Assembly (NCBI GenBank): GCA_964536025.1
Contig: CAZHXA010000012.1
Span: 1 to 56,426, forward strand
DNA length: 56,426 nucleotides
Direction: 5' to 3'
Source of the DNA: RGIG4576 sp964536025
GTDB taxonomy: Bacteria; Bacteroidota; Bacteroidia; Bacteroidales; Muribaculaceae
Shown here: in pieces, positions 1 through 8,635 of the stretch
How positions within the stretch are numbered: the stretch's first letter is position 1
Layout of the letters: every line of letters starts with the position of its first letter
Program-made: the position numbers and the translations under genes
Notes under the pieces: generated by a model
Databases searched by the model: none
Seen by the model: the letters and a program-made list of their open reading frames with translations, nothing else
What the model was told of the DNA's origin: nothing

Positions 1-1
1 A

Positions 2-46
2 ATAGTGAGAGATGGTCTTGATAAACTTCGTAAGGAAATGGAGTAA
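2..46 (+). CDS. nqrA: 3' end of nqrA (partial)
   Basis: An open frame enters from the left edge and ends in TAA at 44-46, giving a short charged tail (IVRDGLDKLRKEME). Its position just before nqrB, with 15 bases between, and a tail compatible with the NqrA C-terminus make it the end of the quinone-binding cytoplasmic subunit of Na+-NQR. Only 14 residues are visible, so identity rests on operon order more than on sequence. Confidence 0.6.
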   Translation: MVRDGLDKLRKEME

Positions 47-61
47 AATTTATTCTTGATT

Positions 62-1264
62 ATGAAAAAACTAAAGAAATATATAGATAAAATCAAGCCC
101 GAATTTATGCCGGGTGGAAAGTATGAAAAGTTGCAATCGGTCTTTGATGGTTTTGAATCTTTTTTATTTACTCCTGATACAGTGAGAAAAACAGGAGTGC
201 AGGTTCATGACAGCATAGACTTGAAGCGAACGATGATTATAGTGGTTTTGGCTTTGGTACCTGCTTTATTATTCGGTATATATAATGTGGGATATCAACA
301 TTATCTTGCGATAGGAGCAGAAAGTACATTTATCGATAAGTTTGTTTATGGTCTGTTAGCTCTTTTACCGAATATATTTGTATCTTATGTTGTAGGTCTT
401 GGAATAGAATTTATTTCGGCACAAATAAGAGGACATGAAATACAAGAAGGTTTTCTTGTGAGCGGTATATTAATACCGATGATTTGTCCTATAAACACTC
501 CGGTGTGGATGATAGCTATAGCTACTGCTTTTGCAGTAATTTTTGCAAAGGAAGTGTTTGGTGGAACAGGAATGAATATTTGGAACGTGGCATTGATAGC
601 TCGTGCAGTACTGTTTTTCGGTTATCCTTCAAAAATGTCAGGCGATGTGGCATTTGTTGCAACCGAACCAGTATTTGGTTTAGGAAAGGGGATGCTTGTA
701 GATGGATTTTCCGGAGCTACACCATTGGGACAGGTAGCGACTGCAACAGGAAATCAATTAAGTATTACCAATATATTGGGTGAACCTGTTACTTTATGGG
801 AGTCTTTTATAGGTTTGATTCCGGGCTCAGTGGGTGAAGTTTCTACATTATGTATATTAATAGGTGGATTGATATTGTTATATACTGGTATTGCTTCATG
901 GAAAGTCATGTTATCGGTTTTTGTAGGAGGTTTTGTTATGGGAACTGTATGTCATGCGTTTGAAAGCACACTTTATCCTGCATCAATGTTGACTGCAATA
1001 GAGCATATTTGTTATGGAGGTTTTGCTTTTGCTGCAGTATTTATGGCTACCGATCCGGTAACCGGAGCAAGAACCGAAATAGGTAAATATATATATGGAT
1101 TTCTTGTAGGTGTGTTTGCAATATTGATACGTGTATATAACGGAGGTTATCCTGAAGGAGCTATGTTGGCTGTTTTGTTAATGAATACATTTGCTCCGTT
1201 GATAGATTATTGCGTAGTACAATCAAATATACGTCGTCGTCTTAATCGTTCTAAAGCAAAATGA
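62..1264 (+). CDS. nqrB: Na+-translocating NADH:quinone reductase subunit B
   Basis: This membrane subunit carries covalent FMN and riboflavin and takes part in Na+ translocation and quinone reduction. The 400-residue product matches the family length and has about ten hydrophobic segments after a short basic N-terminus. The flavinylation motif DGFSGATPLG is present; its threonine, the expected phosphoester site for FMN, is residue 220. The frame could open at a TTG six bases upstream, but the ATG at 62 is a better start. It lies in nqrABCDEF, four bases before nqrC. The homologous Rnf subunit D was considered; the NqrF-type reductase at the end of the operon decides for Nqr. Confidence 0.96.
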   Translation: MKKLKKYIDKIKPEFMPGGKYEKLQSVFDGFESFLFTPDTVRKTGVQVHDSIDLKRTMIIVVLALVPALLFGIYNVGYQHYLAIGAESTFIDKFVYGLLALLPNIFVSYVVGLGIEFISAQIRGHEIQEGFLVSGILIPMICPINTPVWMIAIATAFAVIFAKEVFGGTGMNIWNVALIARAVLFFGYPSKMSGDVAFVATEPVFGLGKGMLVDGFSGATPLGQVATATGNQLSITNILGEPVTLWESFIGLIPGSVGEVSTLCILIGGLILLYTGIASWKVMLSVFVGGFVMGTVCHAFESTLYPASMLTAIEHICYGGFAFAAVFMATDPVTGARTEIGKYIYGFLVGVFAILIRVYNGGYPEGAMLAVLLMNTFAPLIDYCVVQSNIRRRLNRSKAK

Positions 1265-1268
1265 AATT

Positions 1269-1982
1269 ATGAATAAACAAAGTAATACATATACAATAAT
1301 ATACTCTGCTGTCATGGTAGTGGTAGTGGGTATAGTGCTTGCTGTTACATATATGGCATTGAAACCTAAACAAGATGAAAATATAGCAAACGACAAGCGT
1401 CAACAAATATTGAGTGCAGTACATGTTACAGCTCCGGAAGGTGAGGTGAAAGAAACTTTTAATAAATATATAACAGAACGTTTTCTTGTGAATGTTGCAG
1501 GAGATAAAATTGATGGAGATGCCTTTGCAGTAAATATTGCAAATGAAATGAAAAAAGCAGAAAACGAACGTCAATTACCTGTGTTTGTGTGTACGCTTTC
1601 CGCTGATGATGTTAAATATATCATTCCTGTGTCGGGAGCCGGTTTATGGGGGCCTATTTGGGGGTATGTAGCAGTTAATGCCGATGGTAATTCGGTTTAT
1701 GGAGCATATTTTTCACATTCAGGAGAAACTCCGGGACTTGGAGCTGAAATTTCAACAAAGAACTTCCAAAATCAGTTTGAAGGTAAAGAATTGTACAAAA
1801 ATGGAGCATTTCGTTCAATAGATGTCATGAAATCGGGACAAAAACCGATAGATGACGCCGATTATGTGAATGCAATTTCTGGAGGTACAATAACAAGTAA
1901 AGGGGTACAAACCATGCTTGCCGATTGTATTGTCGATTACAACTCTTTCTTAAAAAAGTTACAAAAAGAATCTTCTAAATAA
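1269..1982 (+). CDS. nqrC: Na+-translocating NADH:quinone reductase subunit C
   Basis: Periplasm-facing subunit with the second covalent FMN. One N-terminal membrane helix (about residues 9-31) is followed by a soluble FMN-binding domain. The flavinylation site reads AISGGTITS with Thr207 as the expected FMN ligand; the usual motif is SGAT, so Ala to Gly is a mild variant. GLWGPIWGY and SGETPGLGAE (residues 125-160) are family signatures. At 237 residues it is close to the usual size. It sits between nqrB and nqrD with gaps of 4 and 8 bases, consistent with one transcript and translational coupling. Confidence 0.95.
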   Translation: MNKQSNTYTIIYSAVMVVVVGIVLAVTYMALKPKQDENIANDKRQQILSAVHVTAPEGEVKETFNKYITERFLVNVAGDKIDGDAFAVNIANEMKKAENERQLPVFVCTLSADDVKYIIPVSGAGLWGPIWGYVAVNADGNSVYGAYFSHSGETPGLGAEISTKNFQNQFEGKELYKNGAFRSIDVMKSGQKPIDDADYVNAISGGTITSKGVQTMLADCIVDYNSFLKKLQKESSK

Positions 1983-1990
1983 TAGGAAAT

Positions 1991-2614
1991 ATGTTATCTA
2001 AGAAAAATAAAGAAGTTTTATTTAACCCATTTTCGAAAAACAATCCTGTAGTGGTGCAGGTGTTGGGAATTTGCTCTGTGCTTGCCGTAACGGCAAAATT
2101 GGAGCCGGCTATAGTAATGGGTATATCAGTAACAGCTGTGCTTGCTTTTTCCAATGTGATAATTTCACTTATAAGAAATACTATACCTAATAATATACGT
2201 ATTATAGTGCAATTGGTGGTGGTTGCGGCACTTGTTATTATAGTTGATCAGATATTGAAAGCTTATACTTATGAAGTGAGCAAGGCCTTATCGGTTTTCA
2301 TAGGGTTGATTATAACCAATTGTATCTTGATGGGACGTCTTGAAGCCTTTGCGTTAAGTAATAAACCTTGGCCTGCATTCCTTGATGGTGTGGGAAATGG
2401 AATAGGCTATGCAATAATTCTTGTGATTGTGGGCTTTTTTAGAGAATTGTTAGGAAGTGGTTCATTGTTTGGTTATAAAGTAGTTCCTCAAGCCTTGTAT
2501 GATATGGGTTATATGGATAATGGTCTTATGATATTACCTCCAATGGCTCTTATTACTGTAGCTTGTATAATATGGGTACATCGTTCACGCAATAAGGAAT
2601 TGCAAGAAAAATAG
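1991..2614 (+). CDS. nqrD: Na+-translocating NADH:quinone reductase subunit D
   Basis: Integral membrane subunit of 207 residues with six hydrophobic segments, homologous to RnfE. Known structures of the complex place an iron centre between NqrD and NqrE held by two cysteines from each; the matching residues here are Cys28 (in LGICSVLAV) and Cys111 (in ITNCILMGR). The N-terminal stretch NPFSKNNPVVVQVLGICSVLA is characteristic (shown in part). It lies 8 bases after nqrC and 22 before nqrE. Confidence 0.95.
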   Translation: MLSKKNKEVLFNPFSKNNPVVVQVLGICSVLAVTAKLEPAIVMGISVTAVLAFSNVIISLIRNTIPNNIRIIVQLVVVAALVIIVDQILKAYTYEVSKALSVFIGLIITNCILMGRLEAFALSNKPWPAFLDGVGNGIGYAIILVIVGFFRELLGSGSLFGYKVVPQALYDMGYMDNGLMILPPMALITVACIIWVHRSRNKELQEK

Positions 2615-2636
2615 AAACGCTTAAATTTTAAGAATA

Positions 2637-3251
2637 ATGGAAAATTTAAATCTGTTTATACGTTCGATTTTTATCGATAATATGATATTTGCCTATTTCT
2701 TGGGTATGTGTTCTTTTCTTGCAGTTTCCAAGAATGTGAAAACAGCCTTTGGCTTAGGTGTGGCAGTTACGTTTATGTTGGTCGTATCACTTCCTGTAAA
2801 CTATTTGCTTGATACATATGTGTTGCAAGCCGGAGCTTTAAAGTGGCTTGGAGCAGAATTTGCCGATGTGGATTTGTCTTTTTTGGCACTTATAATGTTT
2901 ATTGCTGTGATAGCATCAATGACGCAACTTGTGGAAATGGCAGTGGAAAAATTTTCTCCGTCATTATATGCTTCATTGGGAATTTTCTTGCCGTTGATAG
3001 CAGTGAATTGTGCTATTTTAGGATGTAGCTTGTTTATGCAACAGCGTGATTTTGATTCGGCATGGACAGCAACGGTGTATGGAGCCGGTTCAGGATTGGG
3101 CTGGTTGCTTGCAATTGTGGGAATAGCTGCAATAAGAGAAAAACTTGCGTATTCCAATATTCCAAAGCCATTGCGAGGAATAGGAATTGCATTTATAATT
3201 ACCGGACTTATGGGTATAGCTTTCATGAGTTTCTTAGGAATTAAATTGTAA
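2637..3251 (+). CDS. nqrE: Na+-translocating NADH:quinone reductase subunit E
   Basis: Integral membrane subunit of 204 residues, homologous to RnfA, with six hydrophobic helices arranged in pseudo-symmetry with NqrD. Cys25 (FLGMCSFLAV) and Cys125 (AVNCAILG) are the expected ligands of the intramembrane iron centre shared with NqrD. The EKFSPSLYASLGIFLPLI region (residues 104-121) is a family hallmark. A strong Shine-Dalgarno for nqrF begins on the last base of its stop codon, so the two genes are tightly coupled. Confidence 0.95.
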   Translation: MENLNLFIRSIFIDNMIFAYFLGMCSFLAVSKNVKTAFGLGVAVTFMLVVSLPVNYLLDTYVLQAGALKWLGAEFADVDLSFLALIMFIAVIASMTQLVEMAVEKFSPSLYASLGIFLPLIAVNCAILGCSLFMQQRDFDSAWTATVYGAGSGLGWLLAIVGIAAIREKLAYSNIPKPLRGIGIAFIITGLMGIAFMSFLGIKL

Positions 3252-3256
3252 GGAGG
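3251..3256 (+). promoter_or_regulatory. Strong Shine-Dalgarno deciding the nqrF start
   Basis: AGGAGG lies 8 bases before the ATG at 3265 and only 2 bases before the TTG at 3259. This picks the ATG as the nqrF start. It stands out because most genes in this window have no clear Shine-Dalgarno. Confidence 0.75.
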
Positions 3257-3264
3257 TATTGATT

Positions 3265-4542
3265 ATGGATATTCAAAATATGACAATAATATTGAGTGCG
3301 GTAATATTTCTTATCATAACTCTTTTGTTGGTGGTTATACTCTTGGTAGCAAAACACTATTTGGTACCTGGAGGAAAAGCTAAAATCGATATAAATGGCA
3401 AAAAAAAACTTGAAGTAAATGTAGGAGGTTCGCTTTTGTCAAGTTTATCGGAACAAAAAATTTTCTTGGCTTCGGCTTGTGGCGGTAAGGGTAGTTGTGC
3501 TCAATGTAGAGTGCGTGTAACCGAAGGTGGTGGCGAAATACTTCCTACTGAGCAGGTTCATTTCAGTAGGAAAGAACAACAATCAGGATGGCGTCTTGGT
3601 TGTCAAGTAAAGGTGAAAGATAATTTATCGATTGAAGTCCCTGATTCGGTGCTTGAAATCAAAGAATATGAATGTACGGTAATTTCTAATAAGAATGTAG
3701 CTACATTTATAAAAGAATTTATTGTGGCATTGCCTAAAGGTGAACACATGAATTTCTTGCCCGGTTCTTATGCACAAATAAAGATTCCAGTTTATGAAAT
3801 GGATTATGATAAAGATATAGACAAGGAATCAATAGGAGCCGAGTATCTTCCATCATGGGAAAAATTTGGATTGTTCGGCTTGAAATGTAAGAATGTCGAA
3901 GAAACCGTAAGGGCTTATTCTATGGCGAATTATCCGGCAGAGGGCGATAGATTTATGCTTACAGTGCGTATTGCAACGCCTCCGTTTAAACCGAAACCTC
4001 AAGTAGGTTTTCAAGATGTTATGCCCGGTATTGCTTCATCTTATATTTTTACATTGAAACCGGGAGATAAAGTAATAATGAGTGGTCCTTATGGAGATTT
4101 CCATCCTATTTTTGATTCTAAGAAAGAGATGATTTGGGTAGGTGGTGGTGCCGGAATGGCTCCTCTTCGAGCTCAGATAATGCACATGACTAAAACATTG
4201 CATACGACCGATCGCAAGATGCACTATTTCTATGGTGCTCGTGCTCTTAATGAGGTGTTCTATCTTGATGATTTCTTGCAATTGGAAAAGGAATATCCTA
4301 ATTTTAAATTCCATTTGGCACTTGACCGTCCTGACCCTGCTGCCGATGCTGCAGGTGTTGCTTATACAGCCGGATTTGTGCATCAAGTGATGTATGAAAC
4401 TTATTTGAAAGATCATGAGGCGCCCGAAGATATTGAATATTACATGTGTGGTCCCGGTCCTATGAGTAATGCTGTGAATCAAATGCTTTACAGCTTAGGT
4501 GTGGAACGTGAGAATATACATTATGACGACTTTGGAGGATGA
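3265..4542 (+). CDS. nqrF: Na+-translocating NADH:quinone reductase subunit F
   Basis: Electron-entry subunit that oxidises NADH and passes electrons through FAD and a 2Fe-2S cluster into the complex. Domain order: one N-terminal membrane helix (about residues 7-29), a plant-type ferredoxin domain with cysteines at 72, 78, 81 and 113 (C-x5-C-x2-C-x31-C), an FAD domain with RAYS (in VRAYSMANYP), and an NAD-binding domain with GGGAGMAPLRAQ. The C-terminal YYMCGPGPM and a final HYDDFGG complete the family pattern. At 425 residues it is of usual length. It is the last gene of the operon and is followed by an intrinsic terminator. The fused reductase and ferredoxin separate Nqr from Rnf. Confidence 0.97.
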   Translation: MDIQNMTIILSAVIFLIITLLLVVILLVAKHYLVPGGKAKIDINGKKKLEVNVGGSLLSSLSEQKIFLASACGGKGSCAQCRVRVTEGGGEILPTEQVHFSRKEQQSGWRLGCQVKVKDNLSIEVPDSVLEIKEYECTVISNKNVATFIKEFIVALPKGEHMNFLPGSYAQIKIPVYEMDYDKDIDKESIGAEYLPSWEKFGLFGLKCKNVEETVRAYSMANYPAEGDRFMLTVRIATPPFKPKPQVGFQDVMPGIASSYIFTLKPGDKVIMSGPYGDFHPIFDSKKEMIWVGGGAGMAPLRAQIMHMTKTLHTTDRKMHYFYGARALNEVFYLDDFLQLEKEYPNFKFHLALDRPDPAADAAGVAYTAGFVHQVMYETYLKDHEAPEDIEYYMCGPGPMSNAVNQMLYSLGVERENIHYDDFGG

Positions 4543-4568
4543 TGATTTAGAAATAAATGTTACACGAA

Positions 4569-4600
4569 GTAAAAGCCGGGATATTTTTCCCGGCTTTTAC
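4569..4600. terminator. Bidirectional intrinsic terminator, nqrF / patatin gene
   Basis: A perfect 12-bp inverted repeat (GTAAAAGCCGGG / CCCGGCTTTTAC) with an 8-base loop lies between the convergent ends of nqrF and the patatin gene. Arms rich in A and T at the base provide a T-run on each strand. Confidence 0.85.
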
Positions 4601-4622
4601 TTTCTATCGTGAAGAAAAGAAT

Positions 4623-6926
4623 TTATCTTAAAAAATTCGGTGCAGTGAATAAATAGCCGAAACTTACTCCAAAATTCCAATTGCGAGATGGGAAACTTAA
4701 GTAATTTCCATATATGCTTAATGATGCAAACGATAAATTATAAACTATTGCAGCTTCTCCCATGTAGCTTAAACTGTTGAACCATTTGCCATATACGGCT
4801 TTTAAATTGTTGTTCTCTGTGATTTTTCTAAAAGGAGCAAATGCATAAAATTCTGTTCTGAATTGAAAATTATCGGAAATTTTCACTAACGGAATAATCC
4901 CTCCGGCTAAATAGGAATTAGCTCTAAATTCGGGATTGAAATAATTTTTTGTTGCCGGAGTAGGGCAAAAAGCCGGAGCTTGAACAATGTTGGCTGTGTA
5001 GTTGTCTACAAGTTTTTTTGTAGATGCAATTGCATTTAATTTTGTCCCGAGAATGAATTTGTTGCATAAAGGAAAATAATTTTCCATATCCAATTCTACT
5101 TGTGCCCATGTGAGATTTCGTGATTCGTTGGGTATTTCAATATAATTGTCGGGAGCAGGTTTAAATGTATATTTTCCGCTCAATCCGCTAATGGTTATAG
5201 CTTGTTTGCTACCATTTGTCGGATATGATGGGTGATTTAATGAATTGCGTTCTACTGCAAGTCTTAATAAACCGAGTTTATAGGATGTTTTATCTTGTTT
5301 TGCCGAAGTGAAATCTATTACGTTTGATTGGTAAAAACGGTCTTTTAAAATGCCGTATCCCATGCTGAAGTCAAGTTTTGAGCGACGCCCAAGAGCCATA
5401 GCATAATATAATCTTAAATGATTGTCGTAATTGATGATGAATGAAGGTAATTCATCACTATAAAACAACATGTCGCTTTCATAAAATTTTTGTTTTGAAG
5501 CTACTAACGAGAGTCCTATGTAGGAGGGGAAACTTGTGCGAAGTGAAACTTTAGCACCAGCTTCTCCTGCATAATAAGATTGTCCTAACCAAGCATTTAT
5601 ACCGGCATCAAAGGAATTCATGCTCAAAGTGCTGTATCGAGTACCAAGGTATAGCATACTATTGGTTGATGATGTTAAATATCCACCAAATGCTACATAA
5701 TAATTATTTTTAGGTGTGACTTGGAGATTTAGCATAAATTTACCCGTTGTATCATTGTATATAGCAGATGGTACAAGGTCTTTGATTTTTTGTGAAGAAA
5801 TTGCGTGGTAGTAAGAAATTTTAGCATTATTGATGTTGAAATCGGTAGTTTTTTTGTGCTTGAAAAGTTTCTCGATATATTCATTTTGCATAGCATTATT
5901 GGTACCTGTAACGTTTACTTTGTCAAAAATGATTTCGGGCGTTTTGCTTTTGAATATATTTCGTGCTATAGTTCTTGATTCTTTTGAAATGCGTGTGTTT
6001 ATGCGACTTTTAATAGAATCAATGATTTCAATGGCATGGTCATAGCCTATTTTATAGATGGTTTTGGCTTTGTTGAAATCAAGTAAACCAAAATCGCTTA
6101 ATTTGATATTCATGCGTATTCCCAATGAGTCGGGAATGGTTGTTCCATGGTCCTGAATTACCATGGCTTCTACTTGGTCGATAGGGTTGTTTACGTTGAT
6201 TTTGGAACTTTCCGAAGAAACGTCTACGCCTAAAATGAATTTGGGAGCAAAGTCTTTACGCATAACGTCAACCGGAAAATTGTCGTATATACCACCATCA
6301 AAAAGAGGTATTCCATCTTTGTATATAGGTTTAAATACAATGGGGAAAGACATCGAAGCTCTTATAGCATCTCCCAAATCTCCACTTGAACACACCAATT
6401 TACGTTTATTGAACACATCGGAAGCAATACATCTGAAAGGAACATATAGATTATTGAAATTCCTATTGCACTGTGCCGTGTAAGCTGTAAATAATTCCAT
6501 AAATGCAAAGTTCATGGGTATAGGGTTGATTAAGCTTGAAGGAAGAATGCTTGATGATTGCTTAATGGAGTCATTTAAGGCAAAATTCAACGTTATGAAT
6601 GCCGGAGTAGGTTTGCTTTTGTCGATATAATAAGTTAAATCACGATTTATCACTCCTGTTGACCAATCGGCAAAATCTTTTGATATGAGCAATTGCATCA
6701 TTTCTTGAGGCGTATAGCCCGAAGCATAAAGTCCTCCTACGATTGCACCCATAGAAGTGCCTGTAATATAATCTATGGGTATATCGTTATCTTCGAGGGC
6801 TTGTAAAACGCCAATGTGAGCAATTCCTTTGGCTCCACCTCCACTTAATACAAGTCCTACTGATTGTGAAGATGCAATGTGCAACGTAAGTGTCCCGATT
6901 AATAATAATGTAATAAACCGTTTCAT
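4623..6926 (-). CDS. Patatin-like phospholipase fused to an outer-membrane beta-barrel
   Basis: A signal peptide (about residues 1-20) precedes a patatin domain with the oxyanion motif GGGAKG (29-34), the nucleophile elbow GTSMG (Ser58) and the DGG motif whose Asp210 completes the Ser-Asp dyad. A POTRA-like stretch (about 335-420) then leads into a roughly 350-residue C-terminal region of alternating strands ending in a terminal phenylalanine-rich strand (GYLFTAPNFLR). This is the layout of PlpD-type (type Vd) proteins, where the lipase is linked to a 16-strand BamA-like barrel. Expected activity is phospholipase A1/acyl hydrolase in the envelope. It follows serB by 25 bases and probably shares its transcript. 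Whether the lipase is exposed or stays periplasmic cannot be told from sequence. Confidence 0.88.
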   Translation of the reverse strand: MKRFITLLLIGTLTLHIASSQSVGLVLSGGGAKGIAHIGVLQALEDNDIPIDYITGTSMGAIVGGLYASGYTPQEMMQLLISKDFADWSTGVINRDLTYYIDKSKPTPAFITLNFALNDSIKQSSSILPSSLINPIPMNFAFMELFTAYTAQCNRNFNNLYVPFRCIASDVFNKRKLVCSSGDLGDAIRASMSFPIVFKPIYKDGIPLFDGGIYDNFPVDVMRKDFAPKFILGVDVSSESSKINVNNPIDQVEAMVIQDHGTTIPDSLGIRMNIKLSDFGLLDFNKAKTIYKIGYDHAIEIIDSIKSRINTRISKESRTIARNIFKSKTPEIIFDKVNVTGTNNAMQNEYIEKLFKHKKTTDFNINNAKISYYHAISSQKIKDLVPSAIYNDTTGKFMLNLQVTPKNNYYVAFGGYLTSSTNSMLYLGTRYSTLSMNSFDAGINAWLGQSYYAGEAGAKVSLRTSFPSYIGLSLVASKQKFYESDMLFYSDELPSFIINYDNHLRLYYAMALGRRSKLDFSMGYGILKDRFYQSNVIDFTSAKQDKTSYKLGLLRLAVERNSLNHPSYPTNGSKQAITISGLSGKYTFKPAPDNYIEIPNESRNLTWAQVELDMENYFPLCNKFILGTKLNAIASTKKLVDNYTANIVQAPAFCPTPATKNYFNPEFRANSYLAGGIIPLVKISDNFQFRTEFYAFAPFRKITENNNLKAVYGKWFNSLSYMGEAAIVYNLSFASLSIYGNYLSFPSRNWNFGVSFGYLFTAPNFLR

Positions 6927-6951
6927 TTTGTTGAGCTATGAAATAAAACTC

Positions 6952-8199
6952 TTAATTAAAAGAATCGTTATTGTTGTCGGTGATAAATGAATCTTTAAAC
7001 CCCATAAAGTATAACACGCCATCTATGCCAATGGTTGAAATACTTTGTTTTGCTCCGGCTTTTACTTTTGGTTTTGCATGATAAGCAATACCCAATCCAG
7101 CAATCGACAACATTGGTAGGTCATTGGCACCATCGCCTACTGCAATGGTCTGTGCAATGTTGACATTTTCAACTTGAGCCAATAGTCTAAGTAATTCTGC
7201 TTTACGTTTACCATCAACTATTTCACCCACATATCTGCCTGTTAGTTTTCCGTCTTTTACTTCAAGTTCGTTGGCGTAAACATAATCTATGTCGAATTTT
7301 TGTTTTAAATGGTTGCCGAAGTAAGTGAAACCTCCCGAAAGAATTGCTATTTTATAGCCGGTACGCTTTAAAACGGTCATTAATCGTTCTATACCTTCTG
7401 ACATAGGTAGATTATCTGCAATTTCTTTCATTACGCTTGCGTCAAGACCTTTTAAAAGAGCAACACGTCGTGTAAAGCTTTCTTTAAAATCTATTTCACC
7501 TCTCATTGCCGATTCGGTAATGGCTTTTACTTGCTCTCCTACCCCGGCACGAATAGCAAGTTCATCAATAACTTCAGTTTCTATGAGTGTGGAGTCCATA
7601 TCGAAGCAAATGAGTCGTCGGCTACGTCGATATATATTATCTTTTTGCATTGATACGTCAAAATCGAGTTCAGATGCAAGTTCCATGAGCTCTTTCTGCA
7701 TTTTGACTTTGTCCTCGGGAGTTCCTCTCACTGAAAATTCAATACATGATTTGTCCATAGCTTCTTCACCTTCATGTAGAGGCATGCGACCTGTAAGTCG
7801 TTGAATGGCATCAATGTTTAGGTTTTGTTCTGCAACAATTCGTGATACAGCGGCAATTTGTCTTGCTGTAATTCTACGTCCTAAAATCGTGATAATCCAA
7901 CGGTGTTTTCCTTGACGTTTTACCCATTCGTTATAAGCCTCTATTGTAATGGGTGAAAATCGTATAGAAACATTCATTTCACTTGCTTTAAAAAGCAATT
8001 CTTTCATAATTGCACCACTTTTTTCGCTTGTGGTTTTAAAAAGTATGCCTAAAGACAGAGTGTGATGAATGTCGGCTTGACCAATGTCTAAAATTGAAGC
8101 ATCGTGTTTGCCTAATATTTCCGTTAGTGCTGATGTTAATCCGGGACGATCGTTACCGGCAATATTTATAAGAATTAATTCAAAGTCGTTTATTTCCAT
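6952..8199 (-). CDS. serB: Phosphoserine phosphatase with N-terminal ACT domains
   Basis: Catalyses the last step of serine synthesis, phosphoserine to serine, in the cytoplasm. Two ACT-like regulatory segments fill residues 1-185 (ILINIAGNDRPGLTSALTEI and WIITILGRRITARQIAA). The HAD phosphatase domain follows: motif I is DMDST with nucleophile Asp200 and Asp202, motif II is ILSGGF, and motif III is VGDGANDLPML. The 415-residue length matches the long two-ACT form found in Bacteroidota. It is first of a two-gene unit with the patatin gene. A possible -7 element TAATTTTG is read on the minus strand at 8232-8225, with no clear -33 box. Confidence 0.95.
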   Translation of the reverse strand: MEINDFELILINIAGNDRPGLTSALTEILGKHDASILDIGQADIHHTLSLGILFKTTSEKSGAIMKELLFKASEMNVSIRFSPITIEAYNEWVKRQGKHRWIITILGRRITARQIAAVSRIVAEQNLNIDAIQRLTGRMPLHEGEEAMDKSCIEFSVRGTPEDKVKMQKELMELASELDFDVSMQKDNIYRRSRRLICFDMDSTLIETEVIDELAIRAGVGEQVKAITESAMRGEIDFKESFTRRVALLKGLDASVMKEIADNLPMSEGIERLMTVLKRTGYKIAILSGGFTYFGNHLKQKFDIDYVYANELEVKDGKLTGRYVGEIVDGKRKAELLRLLAQVENVNIAQTIAVGDGANDLPMLSIAGLGIAYHAKPKVKAGAKQSISTIGIDGVLYFMGFKDSFITDNNNDSFN

Positions 8200-8476
8200 T
8201 TTTATTATATTTCGGTATTTTTTTCAAAATTAGTAATATTTTTTTTAACAACCTATCGTGGCTTAAATTAAGAGTGAAATTAACATTTAAAGCATGGCGT
8301 TTTAATTGTTAAAAAATGGGTTGTTCTTACGACTTATTTCTTTTGAGAGTGCTTGTTATAATGCGGTTTTAACTAATAAACTAAAATAATGTTTAATTGT
8401 TAAATATGAAAGCGTGTTTAACGATCATTAAAAGATTGTTTTACAGGCTTTTGGGAGTTGTGTCTTATGTGTGAAA
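8200..8476. other. Noncoding stretch between divergent serB and thioredoxin-like gene
   Basis: AT-rich with no convincing ORF. A minus-strand -7 element for serB (TAATTTTG at 8232-8225) is possible. The element TTTAATTGTTAA occurs twice, near 8301 and 8393, and AACAACC (near 8247) is repeated in inverse near 8318. I see no further function. Confidence 0.5.
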
Positions 8477-8508
8477 TTTGGAAAAAAGAATATTTAGTGT
8501 TATCTTTG
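8477..8508 (+). promoter_or_regulatory. Bacteroidota-type promoter for the structured leader
   Basis: TTTG at 8477-8480, 20 bases, then TATCTTTG at 8501-8508: a full match to the Bacteroidota primary sigma factor consensus (-33 TTTG, -7 TAnnTTTG). The predicted transcription start near 8513 coincides with an ATG, so the transcript would begin with a leaderless mini-ORF and carry a leader of about 120 bases before the thioredoxin-like gene. Confidence 0.75.
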
Positions 8509-8512
8509 TGCC

Positions 8513-8557
8513 ATGAAACTAATTCATATGGCTGATGTGTATTGGTTGTGTGAGTGA
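8513..8557 (+). CDS. Possible leaderless 14-codon leader peptide
   Basis: ATG at 8513 opens MKLIHMADVYWLCE and ends with TGA at 8555-8557. It begins at about the predicted transcription start, five bases after the -7 element, and is followed within six bases by a hairpin. This layout would suit a leader peptide, but a 14-codon frame can arise by chance and the peptide matches nothing I know. Confidence 0.25.
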   Translation: MKLIHMADVYWLCE

Positions 8558-8635
8558 AGAAAGCCGAAACTCGGCGCAGGTGGTAGCAGAAGAGTTTGCT
8601 TGAAAACACCTTAGTTGTGAATTAAAACGAGAAGA
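8558..8635 (+). ncRNA. Candidate structured 5' leader (cis-regulatory RNA)
   Basis: Two consecutive hairpins fill the leader. The first is GCCGA (8563-8567) / TCGGC (8571-8575) with a 3-base loop. The second is AGGTG (8578-8582) / CACCT (8607-8611), enclosing an inner AGCA (8585-8588) / TGCT (8597-8600) stem. No T-run follows, so this is not a terminator. It directly precedes the thioredoxin-like gene. I do not recognise an Rfam family. Confidence 0.4.

Noticed and set aside
2801..3226. Minus-strand 141-codon ORF opposite nqrE
   Set aside because: Shadow of a clear nqrE gene; no start signal or family match.
56..4542. Rnf complex instead of Nqr
   Set aside because: The last gene encodes a ferredoxin-reductase fusion with FAD and NAD motifs (NqrF), and the gene order is nqrBCDEF; RnfB/C are absent.
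8418..8609. Minus-strand 63-codon ORF in the leader region
   Set aside because: It overlaps a well-supported plus-strand promoter and hairpins and has no start signal or family.
8558..8635. tRNA or tmRNA-like element
   Set aside because: Hairpins are present, but there is no acceptor stem, anticodon arm, T-loop sequence or CCA end.
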